Source of the DNA: Typhlomys cinereus
Lineage: Eukaryota; Chordata; Mammalia; Rodentia; Platacanthomyidae
Reading direction: 5' to 3'
Length of the DNA: 64,000 nt
Assembly: GCA_023101885.1 (NCBI GenBank)
Contig: JALPQD010000027.1
Location: 2,919,967-2,983,966 of the forward strand
Shown here: positions 40,476-54,242 of the stretch, in pieces
Position numbering within the stretch: position 1 is the stretch's first letter
Layout: every line of letters begins with the position of its first letter
Position numbers and translations under genes: made by a program
The notes under the pieces: generated by a model
What the model was told of the DNA's origin: nothing
Databases searched by the model: none
What the model saw: only the letters and a program-made list of their open reading frames with translations

Positions 40476-41639
40476 ACTATTTGTTAATAACGGGGTCCTT
40501 TGCCATGTGTAAAAGATTTCCTTCTAGAATCTCATCCTGAGCATCTGTTGACCAAGACTACTGTTTGTAGGAAAGTAGATTAAGTTTTCTGAGAAAAGCT
40601 CACAGAGACAAAGAGTTCATTCAGTTCATGTGGCTTTTTTGGGAAGTAACACTAGAAAAGGCTTATAGAGGAATGTGGGAATTGAGACGAGAACTAGTAA
40701 ACAGTAAATGATGCACTGTTAAGCTACATCCCACTCTGGTAAACAAGCATAGTCCTCAACATAGTTCTGAGATCAGAGTGGCTTACATGAATAATAGTAT
40801 ACAAATGTTCATGTTTTCAAGAGGAAAATTTGTTCAAATGTATAAAATTTGTGAGTTCTACTGAAGAACATCAGTTCCCTAGCATTCCCAGCCTACCATG
40901 TGCAGAATCTGAGATTGGACTAAAGTCTTTGGCAGTTAGAAATTATATTGGCATATATGGAAATAGGAATAGCCATCAATAGCATCTGGCCCATTTGGAT
41001 GTTTCACAATGCTATCAGTAAAATGACAGAATTTCTATGTAGCCAATTGAATGAGTTTTATATTTTCAGTATTTGGTGACTAGCTAATGACTCATTCCTA
41101 GTTTAAGAACCTAGATGGTTCAATATTGAGATTCTTAATGCCTAATAAATTTTGCAAAATCATTATGTCTAAAAGTATTACCCCTTTAAATGTATATTTT
41201 TGTTGCTGCTGTTTCTGAGACACGGTTTCACTTGCATAGTCCTTATCATTTCTGTGAAGCAAGATAATGTAGGTACTGTCGGAGTGAGTAGCTTGACCAT
41301 GTGCATTTAAGCTTATGGGAAATAGGATATGTTGTTTATAGGCAGAACCGTGATGATTTTGATCAGTAAATAACACATCTTGATAACTCAAGGAAACAGT
41401 TATGAAAATATTTGCCACATATTCATTCAAAAGTAGGGACACAGTGAGATTGAAATGTGGAGAAATCATGAAAGTAGCAAGAAAATTTTTGTAAACCATT
41501 TGAAAGAGGAGAACATACTGATATCTCATTCTGCTTTCACTGAAAGGCATTACTTCTTTCAGCCCTATGCCCTCTTTAGCTTGGGTTTGGGTTATTTACT
41601 TCAGAAATTTATGTCTCTTGTTTTTCATAAGGAAAGTTT

Positions 41640-41940
41640 ATTAGTTTTCTTTTTGTTGCTCTTACAAAATTAGAGTAAGGGGAGAAAGATTTATTTTGGC
41701 TCATGGTTTGAAGATGCACTCTGTTCTGTCAAGAAAGTTATGGAGAAGAAGGGCAGAGAGGCTGCTGGTCACTCTGTGTTTTGTTCACTCTGGTAATTGA
41801 GCCCAAGCACTGAACCATTCACGGTAGATTGGATCTTCCCATCTCCCTCATCCCAACCAACCGCATGCTCTACAGCAGGAGTCCCACTGGTGACTGTAGA
41901 TCCTATCAAGTTGACAATCAATATTAACTATCACCGAGAA
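41640..41940. mobile_element. LTR-like repeat ending tcaagttgaca
   Basis: Starts around ttagttttctttttgttgct, has aaagatttattttggctcat, and ends tcaagttgacaatcaatatt with ctatcac. It shares its terminal block with the copy at 53666-54140. Family name uncertain (MaLR-like). Confidence 0.5.
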
Positions 41941-42089
41941 AGACTTCATTTTGACAAGTATATTCTGAATTTTTTGTTAACTTTGTTTAATATTATCATT
42001 TTGATATGAACATTATTATAGTTTTTGAGCTAATAATCCACCAAATGAGTTCAAATGATCATCTTATTCCATACATAATTTTGCCCTTC

Positions 42090-42428
42090 AGAAAAATTGA
42101 TAAAAATAGGGCTGGAGAGGTGGCTCAGGGGTTAAGCCTCTGCTTTGCAGGCAGAAGGTCCTGAGTTCAGATCCTAGACCCCATATATAGATGTCAGGCA
42201 GAAGTGGGACAGCCTGTGTTTCTGGTCCTGGTAGGGCAGAGCCTGTGAATCCCCTGGCAGAGTAAACAAAGAGGAGGTGGAAGCGGTCCATGGTGGTTCC
42301 CGAATTCGCCTGTGGTTCTACACATACACATACACATACACATATACCTGCACACATTCACACGCACACACAATTGAATAAAAAAATGAAATAAAATTTT
42401 TTTAAAAAAAGAAAAATTGATAAAAATA
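42090..42428 (+). mobile_element. tRNA-headed SINE with CA tract, young copy with 19-bp duplication
   Basis: Full-length copy at about 42109-42409 between identical 19-mers (agaaaaattgataaaaata) at 42090-42108 and 42410-42428. The head starts gggctggagaggtggctcag (A-box tggctcagggg), B-box-like gagttcagatcc follows, then a GC-rich body, an irregular CACATA/CA tract at 42321-42371, and tail caattgaataaaaaaatg. The clearest specimen of the family. Confidence 0.95.
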
Positions 42429-42654
42429 AAATAGATGCAAACAAGTATGAAAGCAAAATAATTGCAGTGAGTGGCTCCCACCTTCAATTTCAGAACTTAG
42501 AAGATCTCCATTAGCGCAAAGCCAATGCAAAGTACACACTAAAACCAATCAAGAGAGCAATCTAAAGCAAATATGTGTTCATTATTTTTCTTATTGCAAA
42601 TTTAGCCAAAAGTGCTGAATAATCTAACCAAAAGTGCTGTATATGTGTTTGCAT

Positions 42655-42775
42655 TTATTTATAATGTATTATATATGATATTAGATATTATATGCAGAAA
42701 AATATAATTATAATATTGTTATAATAATATAATTATATTATTGAATTATAAGAATATAATATATGTATATATGCA
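42655..42775. repeat. AT-rich low-complexity, ATATAATTATA-like
   Basis: Dense TATAAT/ATTATA steps with local self-complementarity (aatataattataatatt). Confidence 0.85.
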
Positions 42776-42811
42776 TGTTTCAGAAACTATTTTTCCAAGA
42801 AAACTATAGTC

Positions 42812-42930
42812 TTCAAAGCAACCTTGTGAGGTACATGACAAACTAGATTTTAACTTTATTGATGAGGAAACAAGGAGAAAGCTCTAGCACCTTTTTCAAA
42901 AATGAGGACAAAACTAGAGCATAGTTATTT
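42812..42930 (+). mobile_element. MIR SINE remnant
   Basis: caaccttgtgaggtacatga, then ttattgatgaggaaaca, follows the order of the ancient mammalian MIR core (ccctgtgaggtag, then gatgaggaaactgag). Confidence 0.65.
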
Positions 42931-44589
42931 TCCTGCTTAAGTCTGAATCTAAAAATAAAGATATGAGGCTGAATCTTAAAGAAAAAAAATACAACAGATC
43001 AGTGGCCTTGTTAGAAGTGATATACTAAGTTGAATGATAAAATTAGTTAACTTTTTTTATAAAAGTTAAGAAATTCTTTTGAAAAAATGTAAATTTACTC
43101 TTTTTCAAAGAATAATGTCTTATTGTTTGTGGTGGATGGATTCTGTAGGGAAATTTTCTGTACTTTCACTTGAAGAAACATTTTACTTTTACTTCCAGAT
43201 AAATACCTCTCAACTGTGTTTCTGCTGGGGTAAATCATCTTCTATTTCTTTCCTTTACTATATGTCTCTTGATCCAATCAAAACTTATATACTTACACTT
43301 CCATGGATCTAGCATCAGCGACATTAGCATCCTAATTCATCAAAAGTTACTGCTTTATTCATCTACCATATTTTGTATGCAAACTACCTGCAACTGATAC
43401 ATTTCAGAATTAATTCTGCTACAACATTTTGCTAAAAGGGAAATTATATTTTTAGCATACAGTCCCATCTTATTAATTAGCATTTTAACAATTCAATAGC
43501 GTGGAAATTTTTATGGAAGAAAACCTCAAAATGTGTTTTTAGCATCATATAGATGTGTGTGTGTGTATATTATAAGATGTGTATGCAAAAATGTTCCTGA
43601 GTAATTTTCACCTTGTTTAACTTGTAGCTTATATACAGTTAACTCCACTGGTGTTTGGTGGGGAGGTTTTGAGAAAGATGCCACTGCTTCTGTAAAGGAG
43701 CCTGGCAGTGGCTCTCCTGCAGAGCCCTCCTATATTCAGGATATCTGTTCCTGAGAATGTGTCAATCATCCAGAGATTTCAGGTCTAGCTATTCCATTTT
43801 CCCAAAGCTGCCTTGAACCTCCTGACATAACAGTCGGGCATCCTCTTTGTGTTAGGTGTAGTCTAATCTCTTTGTTTTAAGAGTACTTGCTATGCCTGAG
43901 TCACATATAAGATACGGTAGCTGGTGCCATGTCATTCTGAGTGTGCTGCTGTCTCTGGCTGTTCTTTGTTGCAGAAAGGAGACCTGCTGCTAGGCAAAGT
44001 GTAAATGTGAGTATAATGCAGCTGTTGCCCACTAATCTAGTTACGTGCTTTGATGAAAGGCATGGTGGATGATAGAAAAGGCAATTCAATCACAGCATGT
44101 TCTGATTTACAGACAAAATTTCCAGTGTTGACACAGGGAGTAGAATTTGCTTGTGAATATGAGGGATATTGTTGCTTGAGCAATAAATGTTGCTATACTG
44201 AGTGGGATGAAAGGAAAGGTTTGCCTACAGTGGAGATTATGCTAAAGGATAGCCACCAAAGGAACTAATTATAAATATTATGATGATGTTAAGGGTCTTT
44301 GAATCAGTTTGGTTCCCAGAAGCTTTGGTAAATCTTGGTCCTTATAGTATACTGCCTTTGATTTCCCACAAGAAAAAAATAATGAAAATATAAAACCCTC
44401 ATAGTGTCTCTGTTATTGCTTCTAAGACAGGTTTTGTTTATTTAAAAAATAATAATTTTTACCCCTTAGCCACATTGCAGTCATTTGACAATTCTATAAG
44501 TAACAGTCTGTGCAAATGCAAGTTCAACATGAAGAGTGACAATTATACAGAAAAACCACAACTCTAATCTCAAAAGAATATTCCACAGC

Positions 44590-45065
44590 TAAATTTGAGT
44601 GGCCATAACCTGCAAATATAGATTCAGATTATGCACAACTCCATTTTCTGCCAAGGTAACAGTTTCTTGGGGTTTTATAATCACAGACTCAAGGAAAGAC
44701 AGAAATCAAGATGATTCTCAAATACACTGGTAGAAACAGAAGGTAGGCAGATTCAAGCAATGTGGGACAATCTTTGTTATGGGCTGTCGATGCCATGTAG
44801 TGGTGTGCTTAGCTTTTTGGATGGTGGGGGCTAATGGTCTGCTGAGTTAAAATATTCAAAGGTTTTCTGTGATGATTACAGGATGATAGGGCAGAAGCCG
44901 AGGAAAGGCCAGAATGGCTATCAAAGGGACATAAGGATCACCCAAAATAAACATAATTAGACTCTGATTCTACAGCATACTAATCTCTCCAAGCCACTGA
45001 AATTCCAATCAATCTACACCAGCCTAGACAGTCAGTGAAGCTTCTTTTCATGAGCTTCTTTTCAT
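44590..45065. mobile_element. LTR-like repeat, copy 1 of a pair
   Basis: Shares many ordered blocks with 48080-48545: cttggggttttataatcaca, actggtagaaacag, ggctaatggtctgctgagtt, gatcacccaaaataaac and a closing agtcagtgaagctt. No coding region. Structure suggests an LTR of a rodent endogenous retroelement. Confidence 0.6.
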
Positions 45066-46757
45066 ACCTGTCAAGTCAGATTAAAAAGAGAAGGTGAGCC
45101 CTGATTTATTTAGCTTCCCAGACAATTTTAGAGTCTGTGGACATAGGTCTGTAGGTTGTCTATATAAACGAACATCAAAAAACCCCAAAAATCTTTAATA
45201 GTAATATTCTAAAAATCTTAACAATCTATGGGCCAAGGAACTAGTATCTGTTGGTCTTTGCTGTATAAGAAGAAATAAGAAAGACTGGACCATGTCACAC
45301 ATGATCCAACTTGAGTTAACAGGTTGGCATGAGGTTAGTGGTTTCCTCTCCTGCCTCTCATGCAGTCCTCCTCTTGGAGAACTGCTGAAGTTTAAGACTT
45401 TGGTCATGTTAAGCTACAAGTAAAGCAACTACAGGAAAGCACAGAAGGCTAGAAATGGCAGTTTCCTCTTTAAAGTATCCATAATCATGCTTCACTTACA
45501 CAATGTAAGAAGCAAAAGCTGAAATGTCACATGGAAATCAATTAAACACTCTGATAATCATCAAGATTATCACTCCTGTTATTAGCATCTTCCAGCATTT
45601 CTTTATCAATTGCAAGTAAGCAATTTTTCATTAATCTGACATATTTCTTCAACTAAGAACACTAAAAGCATTTTACTCACATTTTTTGTGGTAGTGAACA
45701 AGCAATTCTTCACTAGAACAGGTTTACATGACAGAAGGATTAAGATACTCTGTCTAAAAGAGAGGATGGGTGGGTTGCTGTCATCTCTAATGGAAGGTCA
45801 GGGGCTTCCTTATCCTAGAATGTCATGCCCATGTACCCCACAATTCTTGAACAGTGACCCCCTAACCCTATGCCTGTCATCCTGAGTTAACTGGGTTTTG
45901 ACAGTCTTATGCTAGTGAAGATGTCACTCTGGCTAACACTACTGCTGGGAGTAAGAAACTGTCCTTTGCCTCTCACCAAGAGGACTGGCTTATTTTTGTC
46001 TATTATCCATGAAACTGTAGGAAGCTAATTGAAAACCTTACAAGTAGAGAATCTCATGCACTTCAAATTCCTGAGTTGACCATTAGACACCAACCAATAG
46101 GGGTGGAGAAGGGTGTCTAATTATGGAGTTGCCCTTTATAGGCAGGTTTCACATCCTGCGTGCTTTATCCTTCAGCTTTTTTCTTCCTTATTTCTCTTGT
46201 GCTTTTGATAAGAACATGATTGATTACTGTTTTGGAATCAAAATTTCTACTTAGCACAGAATAATTAGTAAATTGTTTCATAATTTGAAAGGTAAAAGTG
46301 ATTCCTCTTCTTGGTAAAATTCAGAACACTCACAGAACAGGCCATGAGCTCACAGCTCAATAAAATACAAGATGTGCAGCCTGCCAAGAGTGTTTTGTGA
46401 GCCATGAAATCTTGGAGAGTAATTTCATTTCATGTCTTACAAAATAGCCATCTATGTTTATGTTGACTGAGAGCTCATTTATGTCAATGAACAGGAAGAG
46501 TGTTCTTTATACCCTTGCTTCCTCATTGGATACTGTGGCCCAGTGGCATGGCCTGTCCTGACAGTTCTGTTAGGTAGTGGTTAGAAATACTAACTCTCAA
46601 CCTCTATCTTGTAATGACTCTGCTGTTGAGCGTATGTACAACAATCAGGCTTCCGACTGAAGAGATTGATCAGAAGTGAAAGTCTTTACAAAAGAATCTG
46701 AATTCAGATTCCAAGATACCACATAAAAAATTAGGGGTAGATTAGGTAGTAGCCTTT

Positions 46758-47118
46758 TTTTAACAGTTATGTTTCTGCTGCTGTGAGACAGCTCTCAAAC
46801 TAAAGCAATTTAAGAGGAGAAAAGGAGATATTTATTTGACTTGGAGTTCCAGAAGGGAGATACATTCCATGATGATAGAGAGCACATGACAAGTGGCATA
46901 AGATGGAGGTAACGTAAGTCACATCCATCATGGAGGCTGAAGGAGCTAGCTGCAAACCACAGCCACAGATTCCTAGAGAAGTGGGAGGAGTTAACCAGCT
47001 TTAAGGCCTTCCGCAAGGCTTCATCTCCCAAGGATGCCATGACCTTCCCAAACACTGACAACAGCTAAGGATTCAAACACATGAGGCTGTGGGAGACAAC
47101 TCACATTCAAGCCATGAT
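46758..47118 (-). mobile_element. Rodent MaLR-like LTR, antisense
   Basis: gttatgtttctgctgctgtg and gagacag at the left, atttatttgacttggagttc in the body, and gagacaactcacattcaagc at the right. Same layout and orientation as 8051-8420. Confidence 0.65.
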
Positions 47119-47120
47119 AC

Positions 47121-47320
47121 CTATAATTCCAGATCTGCAAGGCAGAGTTTAAGAAACTCTAGAGCAAGGCAGAAAGGTAGAAGAACAATTTAGGATGATT
47201 CCTGATGTTGCCCTTGAACTTCTGCAGACACACATGCCCTCTTGTACACATGCTCACACACATATACACCTGCTCACATGCAAACACACACACACATGCA
47301 CGCACACATATAAACAATGA
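47121..47320 (+). mobile_element. tRNA-headed SINE, partial, with CA-rich end
   Basis: Starts ctataattccagatctgcaa, contains atttaggatgattcctgatg and ttgcccttgaacttctgcag, and ends in CACA/CATG steps. The head is missing or unrecognisable. It abuts the MaLR-like copy. Confidence 0.55.
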
Positions 47321-47467
47321 AGCTTCACATTATAGATGAAGAGAATAAGATGAAGTCAGGATATCCTAAGTCAGGTTATATTTAAGTCCTTGACTGAGCT
47401 AAGAACTTGGTAATTCAAAACCCTTAATACTGCTGATATTTTTTCTTTTGAAACTATTTTTGGGTGG

Positions 47468-47795
47468 CGTATCAATTATTTTTCTCATAAGGAATATGGA
47501 CAGAAAGATTTATTTTCACTCACTGAGAATCTATCCCATTATAGTGGGGAAAGCAGGGTACCAGAACCTACTTAGGTCTTAGGCAACAGAAAATGTGGCT
47601 GCTGCTCTCATTTTGTTATACTAGGAAGTAAAAAGAGAGACCAAGAGCTGGACATGTTATAAAACTCCAATCCCACCTCCCAGTGACCCACTGCTGTAGC
47701 CTGACAGCACTTCACATCCTCCCAAAGCAACACCACCAACTGAAGACCAAGGATTCAAGTTTGTTGGGGAATATTTCATATCCAAACTCTGAGGA
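47468..47795 (-). mobile_element. MaLR-like repeat, antisense, diverged
   Basis: tatcaattatttttctcata, gaaagatttattttcactca and ggggaatatttcatatccaa follow the same order as the neighbouring copy at 46758, with many changes. Confidence 0.5.
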
Positions 47796-48079
47796 AAGTT
47801 ATTAAAAGATAAAATAAAATGAATAGAAGTAGATATATAAGTAAGGTTTTGGAAAGAGTAAACATTTTTTCCTTTTATATGTTTGTGTTCTTAAGGTAAA
47901 GATGTACACTTTTAAAAATTGTCATTTAAAAAGCCCACAAAGGAATCATGCATTGTGAAGACAATATTAAACAATGTAACGAATATTATAGCAAGGCAAA
48001 GTAACAGGTATTTATTTTTGAAAACAAAAACATGGTTTAGGGTATAATTAGAAAAATCAAAAGTGTCACTTCAAAGTTA

Positions 48080-48545
48080 TAAGAGGTGCTTTATTCGTGA
48101 GCCACATATGATCACGGCTCAAGAACAGATTCAGGTTGCCCAAACTCCATGTTCCATTGGGACAGCAGTTGCTTGGAGTTTTATAATTACAGAATCAAAG
48201 AAAGTCATAAGACACTTTTCAAATGCATTGGTGGAAACACTAGATAGATGGATTATAGCAAAGTGGGGAGATTTCCATTACAGACTAGTGAGGTTATCTA
48301 ATGACAGTCTTGGTCTTTTGGTTGGTGGGAGCTAGTGGTTAGTTAAGTTAATGCATTTCAAAAGGTTTTATCCTAATCTTCTCAGGAAATTAGGACAAGA
48401 AGTAGCTATCAAAGAGTTGTCAAGATCACCCAAATAAACTTATAATTAGGTTCCAGGTTTGCAGCATTCAAATACTCTCTGCAGCCATGGAAATTCTAAT
48501 TGGTCAGATCAGTCTGTGCAGTTCAGTGAGTAAAGCTTCAGGAAC
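48080..48545. mobile_element. LTR-like repeat, copy 2 of a pair
   Basis: Same orientation and block order as 44590-45065: cttggagttttataattaca, attggtggaaacac, tggtgggagctagtggtta, gatcacccaaataaact, gcagttcagtgagtaaagct. A 90-codon + frame here (48063-48335) is a by-product of the repeat. Confidence 0.6.
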
Positions 48546-51514
48546 TTACTTCCACAAGGACAACATAACCACTTGTAAATGTAAGGGAAGTTTATTAAAA
48601 GGTGATGACAAGTCAGAGAAAACAATTTTTCCATTAATTACAAAGTGCACTAAGTTTTAGGGCCATGGAAATTACTTGTGTGTGCAATTTTGGATAGTGC
48701 AACATGATATTCAAGGAAATACAGAAAGCATAGTTTCATTCTGAACTGAGCTATTGTTTTTAAAAAATGAAATTTGTTTACTTTTTTTGCTAGACCTTGA
48801 AAAACCAGGGGAAAAATTCTATGTATTTTAGTACACTTACTAGTTGAGATTCTTCAAATTATTTTTCTTTGTTTAATCTTGAGTCATAGTATAGCGGATG
48901 GCACTGAGATTGCGGAGAATGCTTGTGCCCCTACTTCCTCCCTACAAGTCCACACTTTGACAATTAAACCCTCAAAATCAGGGACCCTGGAATTTTCCCA
49001 AGAATCTCTGTCTGATAACAAAGAAAGAGATTTCTCAGACTACTGAAAATTTGCTCTATCTGGTGCCAGTCAGAAGAAGAATTTGTATCCCAGTTTGTCA
49101 GACAACCTTGTACAACAGTCTTGCAGCTGTGGCTCCACAGAGGTGGACCACACCGTGACGAGCTGAGAGCTGTTGTCTCTGTTGAAATCCAAATTCCACA
49201 TCAAATCCTCATGGAGATGAATTTGGACATTGGACACCTCATTTCCCTGTATGGCCATGTTTAATAAGTCTCCTTTTTCTGTTTTTCAGTGTTAATTTTC
49301 TTTTTAGTTCATTGAGGGTCTGTGGCCAACCTGAGGCACCAACTTCTCCACAGGTCCCATACATTAGGAAGGAGTGATTAGGTCTGGCCTGAACTATAAA
49401 CTGCAAAATTCTTCATTTATGTAAATTATTGTATTTTCTTTTAATTATTTAGTGGAATTAAAAGCTCCATAAAGATTTAAATGACTGGATACTATCAATT
49501 CTTATTAACTTGACTACTTAATAACTATTTAAACTTCATTGTAAATCCTACCTCGGCCAGTTCCTAACAGACTGAAAAGGTGTTTAGAAAATTTTGATGT
49601 ATATATATATACTCTACAATTTGAAAAGCCATGTGTTTAGGCATGACAATTCTTTGTTAAATGATGTTAAAATATAAGTGCTTTATCACAGAATGACAGT
49701 TTGTCTAAGTTCTTGGTTTCTGTTAAAGTAATTGACATTTACATTTTCCCACACCTAATTTACCATCATCATGTTTTATTTATTAATACATGCTACAGCC
49801 CCTTTTCAAATTTATTTCAAACTAGTTTTTCATTCCCTGGGAAAACTTTTTGTTCACACTCTATGCTTTGGGAAAATTACCTTTGTTCAGTGTTTGTCAT
49901 TAACTTATACCATAAGCATGCCCTGTGTTTGTCAGGTGTGTATAAGAATTATATGCAGCATGCTTCCTTCTACTCTCATTCATAATTCCCATCAGCTGAT
50001 TTTGGGGGGGCATTATCATGTCTTGTTAGGAAGAATTGCTTAAGCAATATAGCTACCCTCCTCTTCGGTGAATATCTTGGAATGGTGATGTACAGAAGAT
50101 TAGAAATTATTTCATCTTGTGGTGACACAAACCCCAATACTTCAGCATCTGGAAAACTTTAGAGTTACCTTCCCACTAATCTAACACTTTACTTACATAC
50201 TGTCTCCTCACAAGCTCCCCCAGTCTTCTCCCATCCTACAGAGCTTTCGAGTGCATTTTTTTTTCATTCACTTCAGTATTTCTCATCATTGCACCTCACT
50301 TTTCTTTAAGAAGCATTTCTTTCCACCTGATGTTTTATAAAACTCTGTTCTTTATGTTCTGTGAACTCCATTGTATTCCCTCCTTCCAGAGGATGAATGT
50401 TTCTTGGGAGTCTTGGACTTCAAACTTTTGTTCGACTGTTCCTGTGTGTGCAGTTTTTTTTCCCAAAACATACAGCAGTGGCTATGAATTGATATTGCTT
50501 GTTTATCTGTAATAAGAGCATTGGAAAACTGGGCAGGATGGGAACATTTGTAACAGATTTCAATCACCATAAGCAATTTGTTTTTATTCTGTGACCGTAG
50601 TCCCCTTACTATCTACAAACTATCATCAGCATTGTGATATCTTTGCATTGCACACTCAGATGGTATGCGTATAACATTTTCTATGTTGTTTAAGCAAATT
50701 CTGTCATAACCGTATTGTAAATTCTATTTTTTTGTCAAGCAGGAAAAATTTTCAAAGTAATGCATTTCAGGTATCACAAAAATATTGAACCCATTGATCA
50801 CATCCATGGTGCTGTGTGGTTAAAGAAACAGGTCAAATGTGTGATCTTTTGTTTATTTCATTAAGACCTCTTCTGGAGCTGATAGTGACATTTGCAGAAG
50901 GCTGCAAAAATTCTTGTAATAAAGCTAACACTAAAATTATTGTATGTTGGGAAGGAAGGAAAGATGTCCATGCTTGCAGTTGTACAAGTGCCACATAATC
51001 AGCATTGCACTTTGGTCAATTAAAAGATGGTCGAGAGAATATAGTGAGTACATGTAGGAAGTTAAATACAGAGAGTTTCTGAACAACAAAACCTGCATGT
51101 TTTCACGTGCTTTCAACGTCTTTTAAATAAAGATAACTATGGAGTCAAAGTCTTTCTTTGCTGAAATATAAATATACTGTGTTAAAATTATACTTGGAGC
51201 ATATTTATCTGTCCATTCAACATTTCAAACAGGATGAACAGACTGAATATAAGTCATGATTTCAGTTAATTGGAATATTTATGGTTAAAATTAAAATATT
51301 TAAACCTCACATGTTTAGCCACATGTTTACAGATCAAGGCAAATTGTCCTTATAATTGTCATACATATGTTATAATCACAGCAAAATAATTCAGTTCACT
51401 GTTGGTACATTTCTTTGTGCATACAGAATTTATTGTTACTTCTTTCTGTGATAATTTCCTGAATATTAAACTGTCAAATTTAGGAACCTGAGCTTCCGCA
51501 GTGATTTAGTGCAG

Positions 51515-51625
51515 CGCTTTATTTGCAGGAGAAGGAAATTGAAGCTCCCAGAAGATGATTAAGTCCACTGGGCCTGTGATGCTTATTAGTGGCAGGGCCT
51601 GGACTGGACTTGATTTCCCGAATTG
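51515..51625 (+). mobile_element. MIR SINE remnant
   Basis: gagaaggaaattgaagctcc, then gcttattagtggcagggcct and ggacttgatttcc match the MIR core order (gaaactgaggc, agtggcagagctggga, tgaaccc). Confidence 0.65.
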
Positions 51626-53665
51626 AATTAGTCAGTGGACAATCCTCTATTAGTGTGCTTCTGTTTTTGTACAAGGGACCAACTAAGGAGCTTCCAAGCA
51701 AGCAGTCGCTGCTGGGAATGCTGCGTGGATGTGAACAATCAGCTGTGGGGATGTTGTAGCTAGCTAGGGATGCTCAAGTTATCTCCCATGGCAATGTCAC
51801 CAAATGTTTTGGTTTGGTTTGGTTTTGGAAAGGGATTCATAATAAAATAAAAATCAGTATCAGTAACATCAACAAAATTTGGAATTACTTGAAACTACTT
51901 TTAATAATAAATTAAGACCTCTATTAATCATAGAAAAAATGATGCATGAATGAAGAGCTGAGTATCATTTAGAAGAATTAAGATATAAAATTAATAAATG
52001 TATCTTTTTAGAATAAAACAGGTCAGGAGAACATACCAGATTTTCTAATGAACTGCTAAGTATAATTTTTTTGAGGCAAAAGTATTTCTACCAATAAGAA
52101 GACAGATATTGAAAAAAGTGGCATGCAGAAAAGCAATTTATGCTTATGATATTAAAATATAAGTCAAAGTGATGTGGACCTAGGAGAGCTGTCAGAGGGT
52201 CTGTAGTGGAGTTCTGACTCTGGAGAATATGGCTGGTAGCTCTCCTACAACATAAAAGCCTACCTCAGCTGACTAATTGGGAGCCAAACTAAAGTAAAAG
52301 CTGAAGGTGCATATCTGCCCCAGGCTGACGGGGCATAAAATCACAGACCGTTTAGCAAGTCGTGTTTTAGCTTTAGTTTGCCCTTTCACTTACAAGCTAT
52401 CAAAAGCAAAAATTGTTTATGGGATCACTTTGAGACATTAAGAAACAAAACAGTCATTTTGTTTCTGAGCCCGAAGTACTCATCGGTTTTTTAAAGCAAG
52501 TCCTGGGTATATGACTAAAAGTACTGCTAGGCAGTTGATAATTCTTAGTAAAGTTGCTGATGTGGTGTTTAACTTTATTACCATTCCCTGGTCATGGAAA
52601 ATCAGAAGGTGTGGTCATATTCCTAGGTAGAGATTCCAAAAATGCCTTCCCTTAGGGTCAGTCTTGAATATACTGGTGTATCTGTGGATAGAAATAATCA
52701 GCTATTTTTTCAGAGATAAGGAATAATACTATTTTTTCAGAGATAGGGAAAAATTTATTTTTAATCTCGTTTCCTGTGAAAAATAGGAAAAATAAAATGG
52801 AATTCAATTGCTTTTTCTCTTAGGAATCAGCACATGAAAATTAAAACCAGGTTTTTGAAGCAAATCTCTATGATCTTTAGGTTTATTTTCCTGCATTGCC
52901 ATCTGGTGGTCTTCATGTGAATAGCACCATCTAAACCTATAATTTTTGCTTCCATAGATTTTATGAAGTTTTAAGGTTTAGATCATAACTAAATCAAGTA
53001 TAAGGTTAGTCTGAAATAGTTTCTGAGGCAGTCACAGTCAGTTTATTTTAAAACTACTAAAAACTCCTTTCTAGGAAATATCTTATTCAATTACATAGTC
53101 CCAATTAAAGAATACTTAGGATCCAAACTATTTGTTATTTTTTTCAATAGTAAGCCAAACATGATTTTGCAAAGAAAACTGTTGTTTTTGTTCTGACCTC
53201 CTCTGCTAAATGAAATGTCATTCTACAAAACTAATTTTTAGGAAAAGACTGGTGGCTGTCACAACATTCCCCCTCACAAACTCCAAAATATTTTGTACAC
53301 GCACAAACACAGCCTGAAATTCCCAAGAAATGCCTTGGTATTCTCAATCTTTTGCCCTAAAAAATATTTTTTAAAAATTAAAGATGGAAGGAAACCCTTC
53401 TTGCTCTTGGAACCAGAGACTTTGCCTGATGAAAGTCCCCTTCGTCTTTACTCCCCTCACACTTCCTTTTACTCTCCTCTGTTCCATGGGTTCCTGTCTC
53501 CAAGAAAGATCTACTGGAGTTGTGTTAGGCTATAGACTGCTTTAAAAACATTTCACACATGTTTTCATATATGTGTGACTCTAATAAGATTGCAGAGATA
53601 AGACACCATTCGTCTCTTTATGGATCTAGAGTTAATTTCAGATCAACATTTCCCACTAGCTGCTT

Positions 53666-54140
53666 GCATTAGTCAGGGTTCTATAGACCCACAGAATCAA
53701 CAGAATGAATATATCAAAAGGGAATTTATTGAATTAGCTTACTAGATATGACAGAGGTAGTCCAGTAATGACTGCCAGTAGCTGCTCAGTCCAATAGGCC
53801 AGTGGGTGACAGTTAAAGACTGAAGGATGCCTTGAGAGTCTTAGTCACATTAAAGACTTGGAAGGGTGGAGGGCTGAAGGGTCGAAGAAGCGAAGAAGCC
53901 TGGCAGCAGGAGGGAAGAGAGTTTTCTATAACACAGCTTCCTAGAATCTCTCTTCAAAGTCTTCTGCTGTACGGTTCCTTTTATCTGGTCTACTACTGGG
54001 AGGTTCCCGTCAGATCTAAGCCTAGGTTTTGTATTTTAATGTACTTATCTGGATAATCTCTTCAAGTAGTCTGACATCTGATCTTACTTAATGCCAGGTA
54101 TGGTCAAGTTGACACCCAGGATTAACTATTATGCTGCTCA
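53666..54140. mobile_element. LTR-like repeat starting ttagtcagggttctatag
   Basis: Terminal block gcattagtcagggttctata and gaatttattgaattagct at the left, and gtcaagttgacacccaggat with taactatta at the right. This pair of ends is a known eutherian-wide dispersed repeat pattern; I am not sure of the family name. It shares the right end with 41640-41940. Confidence 0.6.
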
Positions 54141-54242
54141 TCCCTTAAACACACATTGGAGGCATGTAAAGAAGAACCAGTACATTCAGTTGGCACATAT
54201 GTCCAATAGGCTTTACATATCCCCAGTACAACAGTACATAGT

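Noticed and set aside
41098..41550. 150-codon minus-strand open frame, the longest in the window
   Set aside because: No recognisable domain, no splice context and AT-rich intronic DNA; one chance frame of this length is not surprising in 64 kb.
44050..44268. 72-codon + frame with several Cys
   Set aside because: Cys spacing gave no known fold, and there are no splice or promoter signals.
48063..48335. 90-codon + frame considered as a retroviral remnant
   Set aside because: It lies inside an LTR-like repeat whose sister copy at 44.6 kb does not keep the frame open; no retroviral motif is visible.
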